Shown one piece after another: positions 23,578-36,067 of a stretch of 64,000 nucleotides of DNA. How positions within the stretch are numbered: position 1 is the stretch's first letter; each line of letters begins with the position of its first letter. The DNA comes from Panax quinquefolius (Eukaryota; Streptophyta; Magnoliopsida; Apiales; Araliaceae), in the NCBI GenBank assembly GCA_020205615.1, contig CM035166.1, positions 78,826,679-78,890,678 on the forward strand. The letters are read 5' to 3'. Under the pieces are notes generated by a model, which was given only the letters and a program-made list of their open reading frames with translations, had not been told where the DNA came from and made no database searches. A program made the position numbers and the translations under genes.

Positions 23578-23744
23578 CGAGTTAACTGAGAGTAGCGATT
23601 CGAGAAAATCCTTCCATGAATCTCCGATAGTAACTACTAAGCCGTAAAGCTACGACTTTGGCCACCGATTTTCAGTTGTTCCCAACTTTGTATGGCTTCA
23701 ATCTTCGTTGGGTCGACAGATACTCCATGTTTTGACACCACCTG
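23578..23744 (-). pseudogene. pol: Element B reverse transcriptase, C-terminal part
   Basis: Thumb/connection region of RT, cut at 23744 by insertion of C. It resumes at 61702-61707, where the words ...CACCACGTGCCCAA.GAATGC continue as in the uninterrupted C copy at 28680-28700. Confidence 0.85.
23740..23744. other. Left target-site duplication of C (ACCTG)
   Basis: Right copy at 61702-61706 is ACGTG, one mismatch. The undisturbed site in C's own RT reads CACGTG, so the left copy is the altered one. Confidence 0.85.
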
Positions 23745-24714
23745 TGTGACGCCCCCAAAATAGGTATACATCACCCATCTTGAGTCGCCAAAAACATGGT
23801 ACAGAATTTAAATACAAACTTCTTTTATATAATACGACAAAACGTAGCTGAGAGTTTCAACACGAATAATATCTTGTAGAGAGTATCCAAACTCAAATAA
23901 AGTCCTCATTATAATTATTATCACACTATTTCACTGAATAGTGAAGACTACTAATGCAAACATCTGGACCGTCACTCTGTTCCCCGACTAGTCCCAGCTA
24001 TATTCTCATTTCCTGAAGAGAACAATGAAAACAAAGGGTGAGCTCAACTAGCCCAGTAAGAAATATTATGACTAAGATAATGAAGAATAAATTATCGTTA
24101 GCCTCCAACAGTGTTAAACTGATAAAATATAATAAAAATCAAGTTTAACTGCAGTGGAATAAGCAATCCATTAGAAGAGTCAAGTAGAGCATGATAACTA
24201 CTATCTTCTATGATTTAAAAAGTTTATCATTAATTTTATCACTGATACTCAGCTTAATAAATAAACCACATCATCGAATCATCCCTGCACTACGGGCCAA
24301 GGATATTCATGTAATCATCAATGGTCATAATTATACCGAATAATCCCTGGTCATAATCATACCAACAACTGTCCATCAATGCACTACAGGCCAATGAGAA
24401 TTTTTACCACATCATTTTTAACATTACGGTCATGATTATACCAAATAATCTCTGGTCATAATCATACCAACACTAGTACATCTATGCACGTAAGTCACAG
24501 ATGACTTTTATCACAATATAAGCATGAGGATAATGATAATAATAAAAGAATTCAATTAAATGAAATCAAAGGATAAATTTTAAAGATTTATAATTTAATT
24601 TATCCAGAATTCAATAATGTTCAAATTGCCAACATGATACTTATTTGTAGAGTAAAATTCAAGAATGATATTGTATCAAAAATGATTTGAACCGAAAAGA
24701 AATCAATTTTTGTT

Positions 24715-24900
24715 ATGAATAGTACTCCGGGTGAATAGTACCCCATGAATAGTACTTCAGGAATAGTACTCCGTGAATAGTACTTTGTTAATAGTACTCG
24801 TGAATAGTACTTTATGAATAGTACTTTGTGAATAGTACCCGTGAATATTATTTTTGTGAATAGTATCGTATAAATGAATAGTACTCATGGACAGTACTCC
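24715..24900. repeat. GTGAATAGTACTC tandem array, C 3' LTR
   Basis: About twelve units of 14-16 bases. The counterpart at 60000-60150 in the 5' LTR has fewer, more decayed units. On the element sense strand they read AGTACTATTCAC, and the array is downstream of the TATA box. Confidence 0.88.
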
Positions 24901-25266
24901 GGCATGAAAAACTTAAAATTTAACAAGAATGTGCAGAAAATATCCTTGTGAAACTATACTAGATGAAATGCAAATTTCAAGGATATTCTACTAATTTCAC
25001 AGAGTATAGAAGCAATACTTTAACAGAATGAGGGTATAATCAGGAATATGAGACGAAATAATATTACTCACATACAACATAGTATGGAAGAAAATATTAT
25101 TCCTATGAATACTGAACAAAATAATATCTCTTACCTCTGAAGAAGACTGGATACTAGAATAGTGAAGTAGCAGACTTCTCTTCTTCTTTCTCTCTATAGA
25201 TTCTCTCTCTATAATTGCCCTTGTGAGTCTTAGTGAATTGGTGAGAATGAAAGAAGAATGAGATTC

Positions 25267-25274
25267 TATTTATA
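25267..25274 (-). promoter_or_regulatory. TATA box, C 3' LTR
   Basis: TATAAATA on the minus strand, with GA-rich leader AGAGAGAATCTATAGAGAG downstream near 25192-25215. The second copy is at 60523 in the 5' LTR. Confidence 0.65.
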
Positions 25275-26439
25275 GGAAAATATAGTTTCGATAATTGCAC
25301 GTTTTGGGGCTCGAAATATTATAGTATAATACCTTCATCTTTTTTTTTTAATTTAGTCCTGCAAGTATTATCAAACTTGCACCACCTCCCCTAACAGTAC
25401 ATCTTGTGAATCAATAGTACAATCATGTGAATCAATAGTACAATCATGTGACAAAAATAATTACAGTTTACTACCTTCATTTATACCTCCATTTTTAATT
25501 TAGTCTTATGCAAGTATTATCAATCTTGCACCACCTCCCCTAATAGTACATGCATGTGAATCAATAGTACACACATGTGAACAGATAGTTATAAGCATGT
25601 GTATTAATAGCAATTAATTGCTCATTTATCCAATTAATTATCCGATTGGTCAATATAACCTCCAGACATCCATTATTATCGAAATAGATGTCGATTTCCA
25701 TTAACACTAATAATCCCAACATAATGGAAATATCAATTTCATCTTTAATCAACACGAACTTATTCATCATTAATATTATAACTCATAATATTTAACAACC
25801 ACATCATTCCCAGGAAAGAGGGGGCTTTCCGATAAAGATTTCTCCCTATCATAGCGCAATTAGGTGACCAAACCTCTCCTCGATGTAATTTTCTAGTACA
25901 TTGTCAATATTGCAAATAATAATATGAATAACTTTGTCGCCTCAATTATTGATTTAATAATATAAAATATTATGCGATGATAACGTGACAATAATTGAAT
26001 CAATAATATGAGAGATATTATGCAAGAATTATCAGAGTAATAATTGAGTATAACCGGTGACTTCTCACGTAAGCATCAATAATCAATACCGTGTGCTACT
26101 ATGCAACCACGCCAGACATCGTATTTTTTTACCACCGGGTAGTTCAACAGTTTAACGGTAAAACTTTCGCCGTTATTTTTATAAAAAGATAATTCTATCA
26201 TTTTCTAACTACGACAATACTTTCGTTGTGGGGTCCGCCAATGATTGTGCCGTCGTACGAATATTCCTTGTTAAAACGAATATTCCCCGACCAATTGAAT
26301 ATTATATAACCACTTGATTACTTTGAAAAATTTATAAATATTACCCATAACTATAACATTATATCAAATCCACACCATAATATTCAAAAATATATTTCGA
26401 GAAAAATTAATCTTTATTCATAAAAGTTGGGGTCTTACA

Positions 26440-26453
26440 ACCTGCCCTTCTTA
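26440..26453 (-). other. C polypurine tract
   Basis: Minus-strand TAAGAAGGGCAGGT, with one C inside the purine run, directly inside the 3' LTR. Confidence 0.85.
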
Positions 26454-27800
26454 TGAAATTTCGCCCTCGAAATTAGGGTGCGTACCTAGTATGTCAAAGA
26501 TGTGAGGATACCTTGACTTCATTTCAGATTCTAACTCCCAGGTCATTTCCTCAACATCGTGGTTTCTCCACAAAACTTTGACTTGAGGTATAACCTTGGA
26601 GGGTAGAATATGTTCCTTCTTATCCAAGATTTTAACAGGTACCTCTTCATACGTTAAATCTTCCGCTATCTCATCCGATTCTAATTCAATAATGTGGTTC
26701 GGGTCTTTCACATATTTACGTAACATAGATATGTGAAAAACGTTATGAACACGAGACATACTTGGCGGTAAGGCGAGTCTATAGGACACAGTTCCTACTC
26801 GATCGAGGATTAAAAATGGGCCAATGAATCAAGGATTAAGATTTCCTCTCTTTCTAAATCTCGTAACTCCTTTCCATGGAGCAACACGTAACAACACATG
26901 ATCTCCAATATTGAATTCCACGTCCTTTCGATGAAGATCAGCATAACTCTTTTGTTGATCTTGTGAGGTTTTTATACATCATTCGGATCGTTTGAATCTT
27001 TTTCAGTAGTCATACGCATCAACCGGTCCCAAAGAACGTTGCTTCACTCACCTCATCCCAGCATACTGGAGAACAACACTTTCTTCCATACAACGCCTCA
27101 AATGGAGTCATGCCAATACTTGCTTGATAACTGTTGTTGTAGGAAAACTCCACCAATGGTAAGAACTTGTCCCAACTTCCTTTGAAGTCTAGGACACATA
27201 GTCTTAATAAATCTTCATGAGTTTAAATAGTCTTCTCCGACTGCCCGTCCGATTGAGGATGATATATCGAACTAAATCATAAATCCGTGCCTATAGCTTT
27301 TTGCAAAATAACCCAAAATCGTGAAGTGAATCTTAGATCTCGATCAGAAACTATGGATATTGGCATACCATGCAATCTTTCAATCTCGTTTATGTAAATA
27401 CGAGCAAGACGTTCAAGTGTATAAGTTTCTCGTATCGATAAAAAAATGAGCAGACTTGGTCAATCTATCAAAAATGACCCAAATCGCATCTATGCCTTGA
27501 GAAACGTTGGGAAGACCAGTAACGAAATCCATGGTAATGTGCTCCCACTTCCATTCTGGAATTTCAAGTGGTTGCAATGGACCTTTTGGCACTTGATGCT
27601 CCGCCTTGACTCGTTGACAAGTTAGACACCTTGAGATAAACCCCGCTATCTCTCTCTTCATATTGGTCCACCAAAATGTATGTCGAAGATCATGATACAT
27701 TTTGGTACTCCCAGGATGGATTGTGGATTGCAAACGGTGTGTTGTACGCCTCCATCATGATTTTATACTTCAAGTCAGAATCATTAGGAACACAGAGTCT
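26451..27800 (-). pseudogene. pol: Element C integrase with chromodomain-type tail
   Basis: The frame 27413-27733 holds the HHCC region (HPGSTKMYHDLRHTFWW ... FISRCLTCQRVK) and the core start HITMDFVTGLPNVSQGIDAI with the first aspartate. The second aspartate (SDRD) is still encoded near 27335-27350. The frame then breaks near 27413 and 27230. The tail frame 26451-26789 has [36 protein letters not shown] and [19 protein letters not shown]. Stops near 26830 and 26970 separate core and tail. Confidence 0.88.
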
Positions 27801-28481
27801 GGAGTTGACTCAAAGTATTCCTTCTTCATCGATTCTTGCTTCCGAAATAGCACCTTCTTTCACTTTCTTCCTCATACGCATCAGCTCCAGGTCTGTAGCT
27901 TGAGCAGCTTTAACTTTATCGATGAAAATCGGTTCTACTCGTATATTTGCCATCATCACATGGGTTCCTGGAATCTTTAGCTCTATCTCCATCCTTTGTA
28001 AGTCATACAAAATGGGCCTTTGCATTGATAATATCGCACTCGTACCCGCATATGATCTTCTACTCAATGCGTTAGCTACTATGTACGTTTTTCCAAGGTG
28101 GTATTGAATGGTATGATCGTAATCTTTCAATAGCTCAAGCCATCGTCGTTGTCGCATGTTGAGTTCCTTTTGAATGAAGAAATATTTGTGGCTTTTATGA
28201 TCCGTATAGATCTCTACCTTCTCTCCATACAGGTAATGCCTCCAAATCTTAAGCGCAAAAACGACAGCTTCCAACTCTAGATCATGAGTAGGATAATTCC
28301 TCTCATATTCTTTGAGTTGTCGTGAGGCATTGGCTATGACTTTCCCATGTTGCATGAGAACACATCCTAACCCTTTTCCTGAAGCATCACTGTAGATGAC
28401 AAATCCCTCCGAGCCATATGGTATGGTCGTCGTAGGTCTTTGAAATGAGTCTCCTCTTGAGTTCTTGAAAACTCTTCTCAC
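27801..28481 (-). pseudogene. pol: Element C RNase H, longest frame of the Tekay copies
   Basis: A 223-codon frame starting inside the RT/RNase H connection. It contains [20 protein letters not shown] (first catalytic Asp), [15 protein letters not shown] (Glu) and [12 protein letters not shown] (second Asp). The fourth acidic position, which is DALSRR in B, reads ANALSRR here, an Asp-to-Asn change. The frame continues through the spacer between RNase H and integrase ([19 protein letters not shown]). Confidence 0.88.
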
Positions 28482-29300
28482 ATTCCTCTCTCCAACCGAA
28501 TTTTGTATCTTTTTGAGTCAGCTGAGTTAATGGAGTAGTGATTCGAGAAAACCCTTATATGAATCTCCGTTAATAACCAGCTAAGCCGAGAAAGCTACGT
28601 ACTTCGGTCACTGACTTAGGTTTCTCCCAGCTTTAAATTGCTTCAATCTTTGCTGGGTCAACAGATATTCCATGATTTGATATCACGTGCCCAAGGAATG
28701 CTACTTCCTCAAGCCAGAACTCGCATTTCTTCAACTTGGCATATAACTTGTTTTCTAGAGTAAATGAGGATGTCATCAATAAAGACGACCACAAAGTGAT
28801 CCAAATATTCCTTGAATACTCGGTTCATCATATCCATGAAGGCAGCAGGAGCATTAGTCAATCCAAAAGACATGACTAGGAATTCGTAATGCCCTGCATC
28901 GAAGTTCGAAAAGCGATCTTTGGAATGTCATCGTTTTAATCTTCAATCGATGATATCCTAAACGAAGATCAATCTTTGAAAAGAATTTGGCGTTTTGCAA
29001 CCGGGTCAAACAGTCATCAATGCGAGGCAACGGTATTTTATTTTTGATGGTGACATGATTCAACTCCAGATAATCAATACAAAGTCGCATACTTCCATCT
29101 TTCTTCTTCACGAATAGAACATGACCACCCCAAGGAGACGAACTAGGTCGAATGAAACCGATGTCTAACAATTCCTGCAGTTGGATTTTTAACTCCTGAA
29201 GTTCAATAGGAGCCATTCTATATGGGGCTTTGGAAATGAGTTTTGTACCAGGTTCAAGGTCGATACCAAACTTGATTTCACGCTCCAGGGGTAGGCCAGG
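28482..29300 (-). pseudogene. pol: Element C reverse transcriptase
   Basis: The first half is in the 263-codon frame 28854-29645 ([43 protein letters not shown]). The frame then leaves the coding phase near 28930, and the FIDD region (about 28770-28800) and the thumb are in other phases. A deletion near 28755 removes part of the stretch between the FIDD motif and the [10 protein letters not shown] motif seen in J. Confidence 0.88.
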
Positions 29301-29682
29301 AAGTTCTTCGGGGAATACGTCAGGAAATTTATTAACAATAGAAATATCATTCAAATCTGACGTATTTTTGTTTAAATCTGTGACATGAGCTAAGAAAGCT
29401 TGACATCCGTTTTTTAATAAACGAATAGCTTTATGGCTTGAGATGACCGTGATTGATTTTAATGGTTTGGTTGCTTGAATTCGCATAATAGGTTGGTTAG
29501 GAATATGAAAGCTAACAACCTTACGAAAACAATCAATTTTTGCATGATGAGTAGTTAACCAATCAATCCCTAAAATTACATCAAATGCAAGTATTTTTAA
29601 GGAAATAAGATCGACATGTAATGTGAGGGTGCCGATTTGAACCAAACAAGACTTATAAACAGTGGATGTAATGAAGGTTTCT
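29301..29682 (-). pseudogene. pol: Element C protease, C-terminal part and linker
   Basis: Upstream part of the frame 28854-29645, with [21 protein letters not shown] and [14 protein letters not shown]. Cut at 29682 by D; the active-site part lies at 57473-57660. Confidence 0.88.
29678..29682. other. Left target-site duplication of D (TTTCT)
   Basis: Identical to 57473-57477. Confidence 0.95.
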
Positions 29683-30952
29683 TGTTGGTTGATTTCACAA
29701 TCAAATAAATGTGCAAGTGTAAACAGTCAACAAGTAATAAAGTGATAAGATAACGTGTTGATCCCACATAGAATTCTAATCAATAAATTCCAACTACTAG
29801 CACTATACCAATTCAATTTTATTTAAACAACCGTAAAGTGTGATTTTTTGAAATAAGAAAACTAAATTAATCAATTAAAAATAGATTATTCTAAAATTTA
29901 ATCAACTAAATAAAAACTATGATTTGACAAATTAATTCAGATAAATAAGGTTAAGACTCCAATATCCCCAATTATGACCTATAAACCAATTATCTAATTA
30001 TCCCAATTATTATGCCTACTGAATTGTTAACATGAATTTTAAGTGTCAAAATTCCTTTTTCAAGTGATCAATTAACTTTTATTCAATCCAATTAATCTTG
30101 CGATATTCCTATTCAAAACAATTAAATTAAACTCATTAAATTCCAATTCCCATAGTGTTATATGCAGTGAACATATATTCCTATTCAATTCACAACCCTA
30201 ATTATTCGTCATGCAACTAATTAAGCATACATGTTATCATGTCCAGTTCTAACCCTAGATTTCATCTCTCGAATCCTCCTAGAGTAACACAGTAATTATT
30301 GGCCAAATAATTAATCAATAAGCACAAGACATAATAAACAATTCACCTTGACACAAATAATTGGAATAAATAAATAATTAATTCATAGACATAAAAGGTT
30401 CAATTTGAAGTCTTAATAAAAGAATTAGTTCATAATAAAACTTAAAACCAACAATCTCATAAAAATCATCCTTAAAGAATTACACAATTTGAAAATAAGG
30501 AGAAGAAGAAACTCTAAAGAAAATCTCCCAAGCTTTTTCTTCAATCTTCAAGTGTATCCTTCATTCGCCTTCAAGTATGGTTGATTCCTTTTTAATTCAG
30601 CAAAGTAGCCTTTAAATACCCTTTTCATCTCACCATAATCCTTTTCCCAATCAACATCTCAATTAAGTTCTAATTCCAAGTCAAACCATTAGTCCACGCG
30701 TGCAACTCGACCAACCAAAGTTCAAGCTTCAGCTAGCCCGTACACGCCATTAGTAGATTAGAGCCGTGTTCTTGTCATTGCTCAGATAATTACGATATTG
30801 CCATTAAATAGCTCAAATCTCTAATTCGTCCATGCGTCTCCCGAATCTGTAAAATACAAACTAAACACAGTAAAAATGCTTTTAAAAGACCCGAGAATAC
30901 AACAATTTAAGTCCACGTATATCCAATTCATGGGTATATTACCCAATCATCA
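29683..30952 (-). mobile_element. 3' LTR of D
   Basis: 1,270 bp, TGTTGGTTGATTTCAC ... ACCCAATCATCA. TATA-like TATTTAAA (minus) is at about 30612-30620. Around 30725-30780 it carries a stretch unlike the GC-rich island at the same place in the 5' LTR. Confidence 0.93.
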
Positions 30953-31598
30953 AATACCCCTAAACTTAAATCGTTGTTTGTCCTCAAGCAACAAAACACA
31001 AGACAACACGACAAACTAAACAAAACATGCAAATGCACCTTAAACTATCAAATGTTCATAATTCCAGTAATCGAATAGTCACACCGTATATTCATTAGGT
31101 CTCAGAAAAATCATAATAACATGCTAATACATCATATTAAGACCGATTAATAATATCCAACAATCAACAAATCTAAATCTGTTATTACTGATATTGTGTG
31201 TGTGTTCAACAATAATGCTAACCGATGCAAAGCAAAATATGAAACATAATAGATTTCTTAGAAGGCATCATACAGTGTAAACTCGAGAATTCCTCAAATA
31301 AACTAGATTCGACTAAAATCAAACAATTACCAAAGTCCAAGGGTCAAAATGGAATACTTATGCTTTATACTTTTTTTTATATATACACGGGGGCATTTTG
31401 CACTTTTTCCCATCTTGTTCAATTTTTTTTTTACCATGACTGTGCAATGTCTAATTCCATTAGGCTAACAGTGCAACCCCTTAGTGAGTTTTCGACCAAC
31501 GACTCCCATACCATATAAGACCTTAGGGCGATAGGTGTAGAGACACTCCTTCGGGCTTACTTGCTCAAGTAATAAAGGCCCCGAAACAAAACTAGTCG

Positions 31599-31635
<37 letters not shown>

Positions 31636-32140
31636 TTTTTTTTATAGCTTATATACTCCACATAATTTTCCCCCAAACTTGAAGTCATGTCTAAATTCAG
31701 CCATCACTATTTATTCATATTATTCTTTCATTCAACTAGTATTTTTCCTTTAGAACTCTATTATCTTTCCATTTAAACTTTCTCAGTTAACATGGCCGTT
31801 TCTTAACATGTGCTATCATGATAATATCAGTTTCAAATAGTTAAAGATGTAAATCATGTCAAGAGAATTACATCACCATCTTAACAATCCTTACTAGACT
31901 TGTTCATGCAATTTCAATTTCATCATTGGCCCCAAATAAACTTAAACTATTAAATAGCTGGAATTAATGTGAAATCCTAAAAGCAACCCATAACAAACAA
32001 AAATAAAATAAACTAAACACATACTATCCACAGACATGTCATCTACTAATGCAAATAAAAGTTAAACTACCCCCAAAATTATAAGAACAATGTCCTCATG
32101 CAAAAAATATAACAGTATAGACAAAGGACTTCCCTGACGA
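30953..32140 (-). other. Element D polypurine tract and 3' untranslated region
   Basis: No gene seen. The polypurine tract (minus-strand AAGTTTAGGGGTATTT) is at 30953-30968, followed by the stretch complementary to GTTTGTCCTCAAGCAA. A block near 31480-31580 (TTTTCGACCAACGACTCCC, GACCTTAGGGCG, TCGGGCTTACTTGCTCAAG) is closely matched in G at 34910-34995. A TA dinucleotide run is at 31601-31632. Confidence 0.85.
31601..31632. repeat. (TA)n microsatellite
   Basis: About 15 AT repeats within the D 3' untranslated region. Confidence 0.95.
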
Positions 32141-32671
32141 GCTTATTCCTCAGGTGCAACATCATCATCTTTGCTCATCTCTTAATCAGAAGGGGGAAAC
32201 ACAGGCAAAACAGGAGCAGTAGGGAAATGGTTAAGATTAATGCCCGGGTACAATTGAGCGTTCATAGCATTCTGGGTGGCGAATTAGTCGACTAAAAATT
32301 TGTATATCACATCTTGACGTTCAGACAGGCGGATATTCTGAGATTCGAGATTGTAGAACCATCCATCAATTTCACGCTGGACGGCCTCAGGAACAACACC
32401 ACGGTGAGCTGCAGAGGAAGGACCATATGTGGGTGGGACCGAAGGTGGTGAAGCTTGTGGAGCTTCAACTTGGAAATTATAAAACCCAATCGCCTAGGGT
32501 GGTTTTCCCCACCAGTCCATACTCTATACCTGTTGATCAACTTATGGTCCAACACCGGCATTGGAGTTTGAATCATCTCATCCGATTTCTATTTGACCCC
32601 AAATTTTGCACATAACACGCAAATGAGAGATGGATGGGGTAAACCTTCTGTGGTACCACCTCGTGCAGCAC
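32141..32671 (-). pseudogene. Element D env-like ORF, C-terminal part
   Basis: Continues the third ORF after the G insertion. Just left of G the minus strand encodes a GLPHPSLICVLC stretch typical of the putative plant transposon protein domain found in Athila-type third ORFs, then a stop at about 32586-32588 in that frame. Further residues run on to the acidic, low-complexity end near 32145-32200. The overlapping frame at 32307-32576 covers the same DNA in a shifted phase. No membrane segment is evident in what I can read. Confidence 0.75.
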
Positions 32672-34389
32672 TGTTGGGTAAAATCTAATTACGCACAACA
32701 CACAAGTATACGTGGTCAACAAGTAATAAAGTGAAAGTAGAGTATCGTTCCCACGAGGAATTTTTTAATAGAAAATCACCAAGTACTAACCCGTAACCAA
32801 CTCAATCTTATTTAAACGAATGAATTTCAAATTATATAAATTAAATTATTTAATTACACTAATTCTAATAATCACTAATTAAAAATTAGATTACGGAGAT
32901 TTAAGATCACAACTTCACTTATTGCTTCATTTAAGTTAACACACTTCTCATCAATTATTTTCTATCTTGAATTGTTAATCAAAAATACTAAAGCAGATAA
33001 AACCACCTCTCGATGCATAATACCCATACTCACTTAAATCCACAGATGATAGAATTAAGCAAGACACCCTAATTAACTAATTCACTATATCTCTATGTGA
33101 ATTACAATTAAAAAGGATTTAAAGCACAAGTTCTCTATAAGATTACATGCGATGTTAGGTATATGTCTATCTTAGACATAAATTATGTATTCCAACGCCA
33201 TGCAGAAAATACAATCACATGCTATTATGATTAGATCTAAATCTAAACTTCATCTCTCGAGTTCATATAGATTATCACGATAATTGATGGCCAATCAATT
33301 AAACAATTAAGTCCAAATCAAAATTGACAATCCTCACGATAGAACATAATAATTAATAGCGAAGTATATTAACATAAACTACACAATAAGATCCATTGTA
33401 ATCTCAAACAAAGAATTAGTTCATTGAATTAAAACTAAGAATCCACAATTGAATACACATTAAAAGACGAAAATATAAGAAGATAGAAGAAGATAGAATC
33501 TATTGTCCGTAGATTTGAAGCTCCCTCCTGCTCCTACTTTGAATCTTCAATGGTCTCTAAGTTGCTTCATTCTCCAAAACTCATTAGAACTATGATTTTG
33601 ATCTAATCTACTCTACTCTAATCTAATGGAATCCTCTCTCTAGTATCTAAATTCCTCTAATCCTTGTGATTCTCCTCCTTTTATAAGTCTTTTTACATGT
33701 CTTTAAGTCCTTTTGGAAGTCCTCTTAGAAGTCCTTGAGTCAATTGGATCGAAACAATCCTTCTCGGACTCAAATTGGACCAAAATTCGCATTTGTCGCA
33801 TTTTCTGGGCATACCCCCACCCCGGCGGGGGTCTAGGCTTGTTTTGGCCCGCCTCGGCGGCGGTTTTGTGAAGGAAATGTTTTGGCTTTGACGTCCTTTG
33901 GTAAAACGGCCATAACTTTTGATCCGGTGAGAGTTACGAGGCCTGTCACCTATCAAATCGAAGATATCGACGAGATCTACAACTTTCATTCTGTACGATT
34001 TTAGAAATAAAAGACGAATGAAGGTCGAAATTGTCCTGGAAGTGACTGCTTCACAAATGACCACCCAAAATAGTGACGTTCGTCGTCCGTTGGTACAAAT
34101 GTTATAATTCTTGCATCTGAACTCCAATTGGAATGATTCAAGATGTTCCAGAAAGCTAAGAAGAAGCTCTACAATATAATCCAAGTTCCAAACCAAGAAC
34201 ATGAAAGCCTAAATGATGTTCGGATTGCTTTTCTTTGCGATTTCATACCAATTCTTTGCGATTTCATCTCCCAAGCATATAATCTACAAAACGAACACAA
34301 AATGCATGAATAGTAACTAAGAAACATGAGATTAAACAACTAATTAAAGTAACAAATACCGAATAAGTAGGTATAAAACCTACTTATCA
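32672..34389 (-). mobile_element. 3' LTR of G
   Basis: 1,718 bp. TATA-like TATAAAA (minus) at 33679-33685 and a GC-rich island at about 33812-33870. The 5' LTR island is about 45 bp longer. The frame at 33693-34202 is not a gene. Confidence 0.93.
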
Positions 34390-36067
34390 AATACCCCCAA
34401 ACTTAAACCTTTGTTTGTCCTCAAGCAAAAACACAAAACAATAATGCAATGCAACTAATCTACATGCCTACGAATCCAGCAGTAATGACATAAACAAGTC
34501 TATTCAACCGGCCTTATAGAAATCAAGTAAACACGCTAATACATCATATTAAAACTCATCAATAAACTTTCCAATCAATCATCAAATCTTAGACTGTTAT
34601 CACTAATATAGTGTGTGTGTGTGTGTGTGCTCCACAACAATGTTAAATGATATAAAATCAAATTTAACACATAATAAGTCTCTTCAAAGGAATCATACAG
34701 TGTAAACTCAAGAAATCCCAAAACAAGCTAGATCCAACTAAAATCAAATAATTACCAATATCAAGGGTCAACATGTGATACTTATGCTTTATTTTTCATC
34801 TACGGGGGCTTTTTGCTCTTATTTCCCGTTTTATTCAAAAATGTTTTTATATACACATAGCTATGCAATGTCTTATTCCCTTAGGCTTTTCAATGCTACC
34901 TTAACGAGCTTTCGACCAACGACTCCCAGACCATTAAGACCTTAGGGTGCGAGGTGTAAAGACAATCCCCTCGGGCTTACTTATTCAAGTAACAAAGGCC
35001 ACAAAACTAGACAAGCACGCCACGATGTTTATTCATACTTTTTTTTTTCTTTTTCTTGTTTCTCTTTTTTTTATAGCTTATATATTCAAAATATTCCCCC
35101 AAACTTAGGTTATTGTCTAACTTTCGCCATCACTACTTGTTCTTGTCAGTCTTTCATTCAAACTAGCATTATCCTTTAGAATCCCATTATGTATCAATTT
35201 ACTCAATCAATCAACAAGTTATTTTTACTATGCTATCCTTATTATACCAGTTTCAAACAGAAAAAGACTCAATTCATAACAAGAAATCACATCAAAGCTC
35301 TAATAGTCAGTACTATACTTGTCTACCCAATTCCAATCTCATCATTGGCCAAAATAAACTATAACTATCTAACAGCTGGAATCATGAAAGATGAACATAG
35401 TAACTAACTATTATTTTTGATTTTTTTTTAGATATAAATAAAAACAATTATGCAACTACTCTACTATGCAAACTATTATGCAATTACACTACATGAATGC
35501 AAACATAAATAAACCTAAATTATTTAACTCCCCCAAACTTAACAATTACAATGTCCTCATTGTAAAATAAAGCATGAAGTGGACGAGGACTTCCTCGTAA
35601 TCATTTAAGCTTGTGGTGATGGTGGTACCGGTGGCATTTATCATTTTCTATCCATTGAACCTCCAATACCTGCAATGAAGAGAGACAACATGAATTAGAA
35701 TAACACTTGGATTCCTATCTACTAAATAAACTAGGAAAACATATAAATAAATAAAAAAAATTCCTGGGTTGCCTCCTAGTTAGCGCTTGAATTATAGTCT
35801 TTCAGTCTGACTTTGTCTGGTCAACGCTATCCAATTCCTCTTTGGTAATTGAGGAACCCTCCATCCATCGGAAATAATGTTGCTTTTGGTAGGTTCCCAT
35901 TTGTGATAGCCATTGCATTAAAGTCACCTAGCATGCTCTAATTTGGTATGATCTCAATCAAGAACGTCCCACAGCTAGGTGTTTTCTCCATTGTGTATGT
36001 GATCACTTTGGGGGCATGGAAGCTTGTCACACACAATGGGCTCTTCATCTATCTTCTCTTTCTCTTC
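34390..36067 (-). other. Element G polypurine tract and 3' untranslated region
   Basis: Polypurine tract at 34390-34405 (minus strand AGTTTGGGGGTATT). A block shared with D is at about 34400-35570, including a (TG)n run at 34612-34629. At 35761-35830 is the GGGTTGCCTCC.AGTTAGCGCTTG motif that D has at 41055-41100. Remnant protease-region codons with many stops lie near 35830-36067. No intact gene. Confidence 0.8.

Larger units (their letters stand above)
23745..26439 (-). mobile_element. 3' LTR of C
   Basis: 2.70 kb between TGTGACGCCCCC and the complement of TGTAAGACCCC. It has GTAGTGCA motif copies (about 24285, 24368 and 24478), a GAATAGTAC array, a TATA box, and CATGTGAATCAATAGTAC repeats at about 25405-25590. 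It lacks the 61-bp array. The frame at 25561-25770 recurs in the 5' LTR at 60820-61047 but has no recognisable product. Confidence 0.92.

Noticed and set aside
25561..25770. 69-codon minus-strand frame, repeated at 60820-61047 (75 codons)
   Set aside because: Conserved only because both are copies of the same C LTR; equivalent DNA in L and K is not open, and no domain is seen.
33693..34202. 169-codon minus-strand frame
   Set aside because: Lies wholly within the 3' LTR of G; the 5' LTR copy (38415-38993) is split into two frames, and no domain is recognisable.
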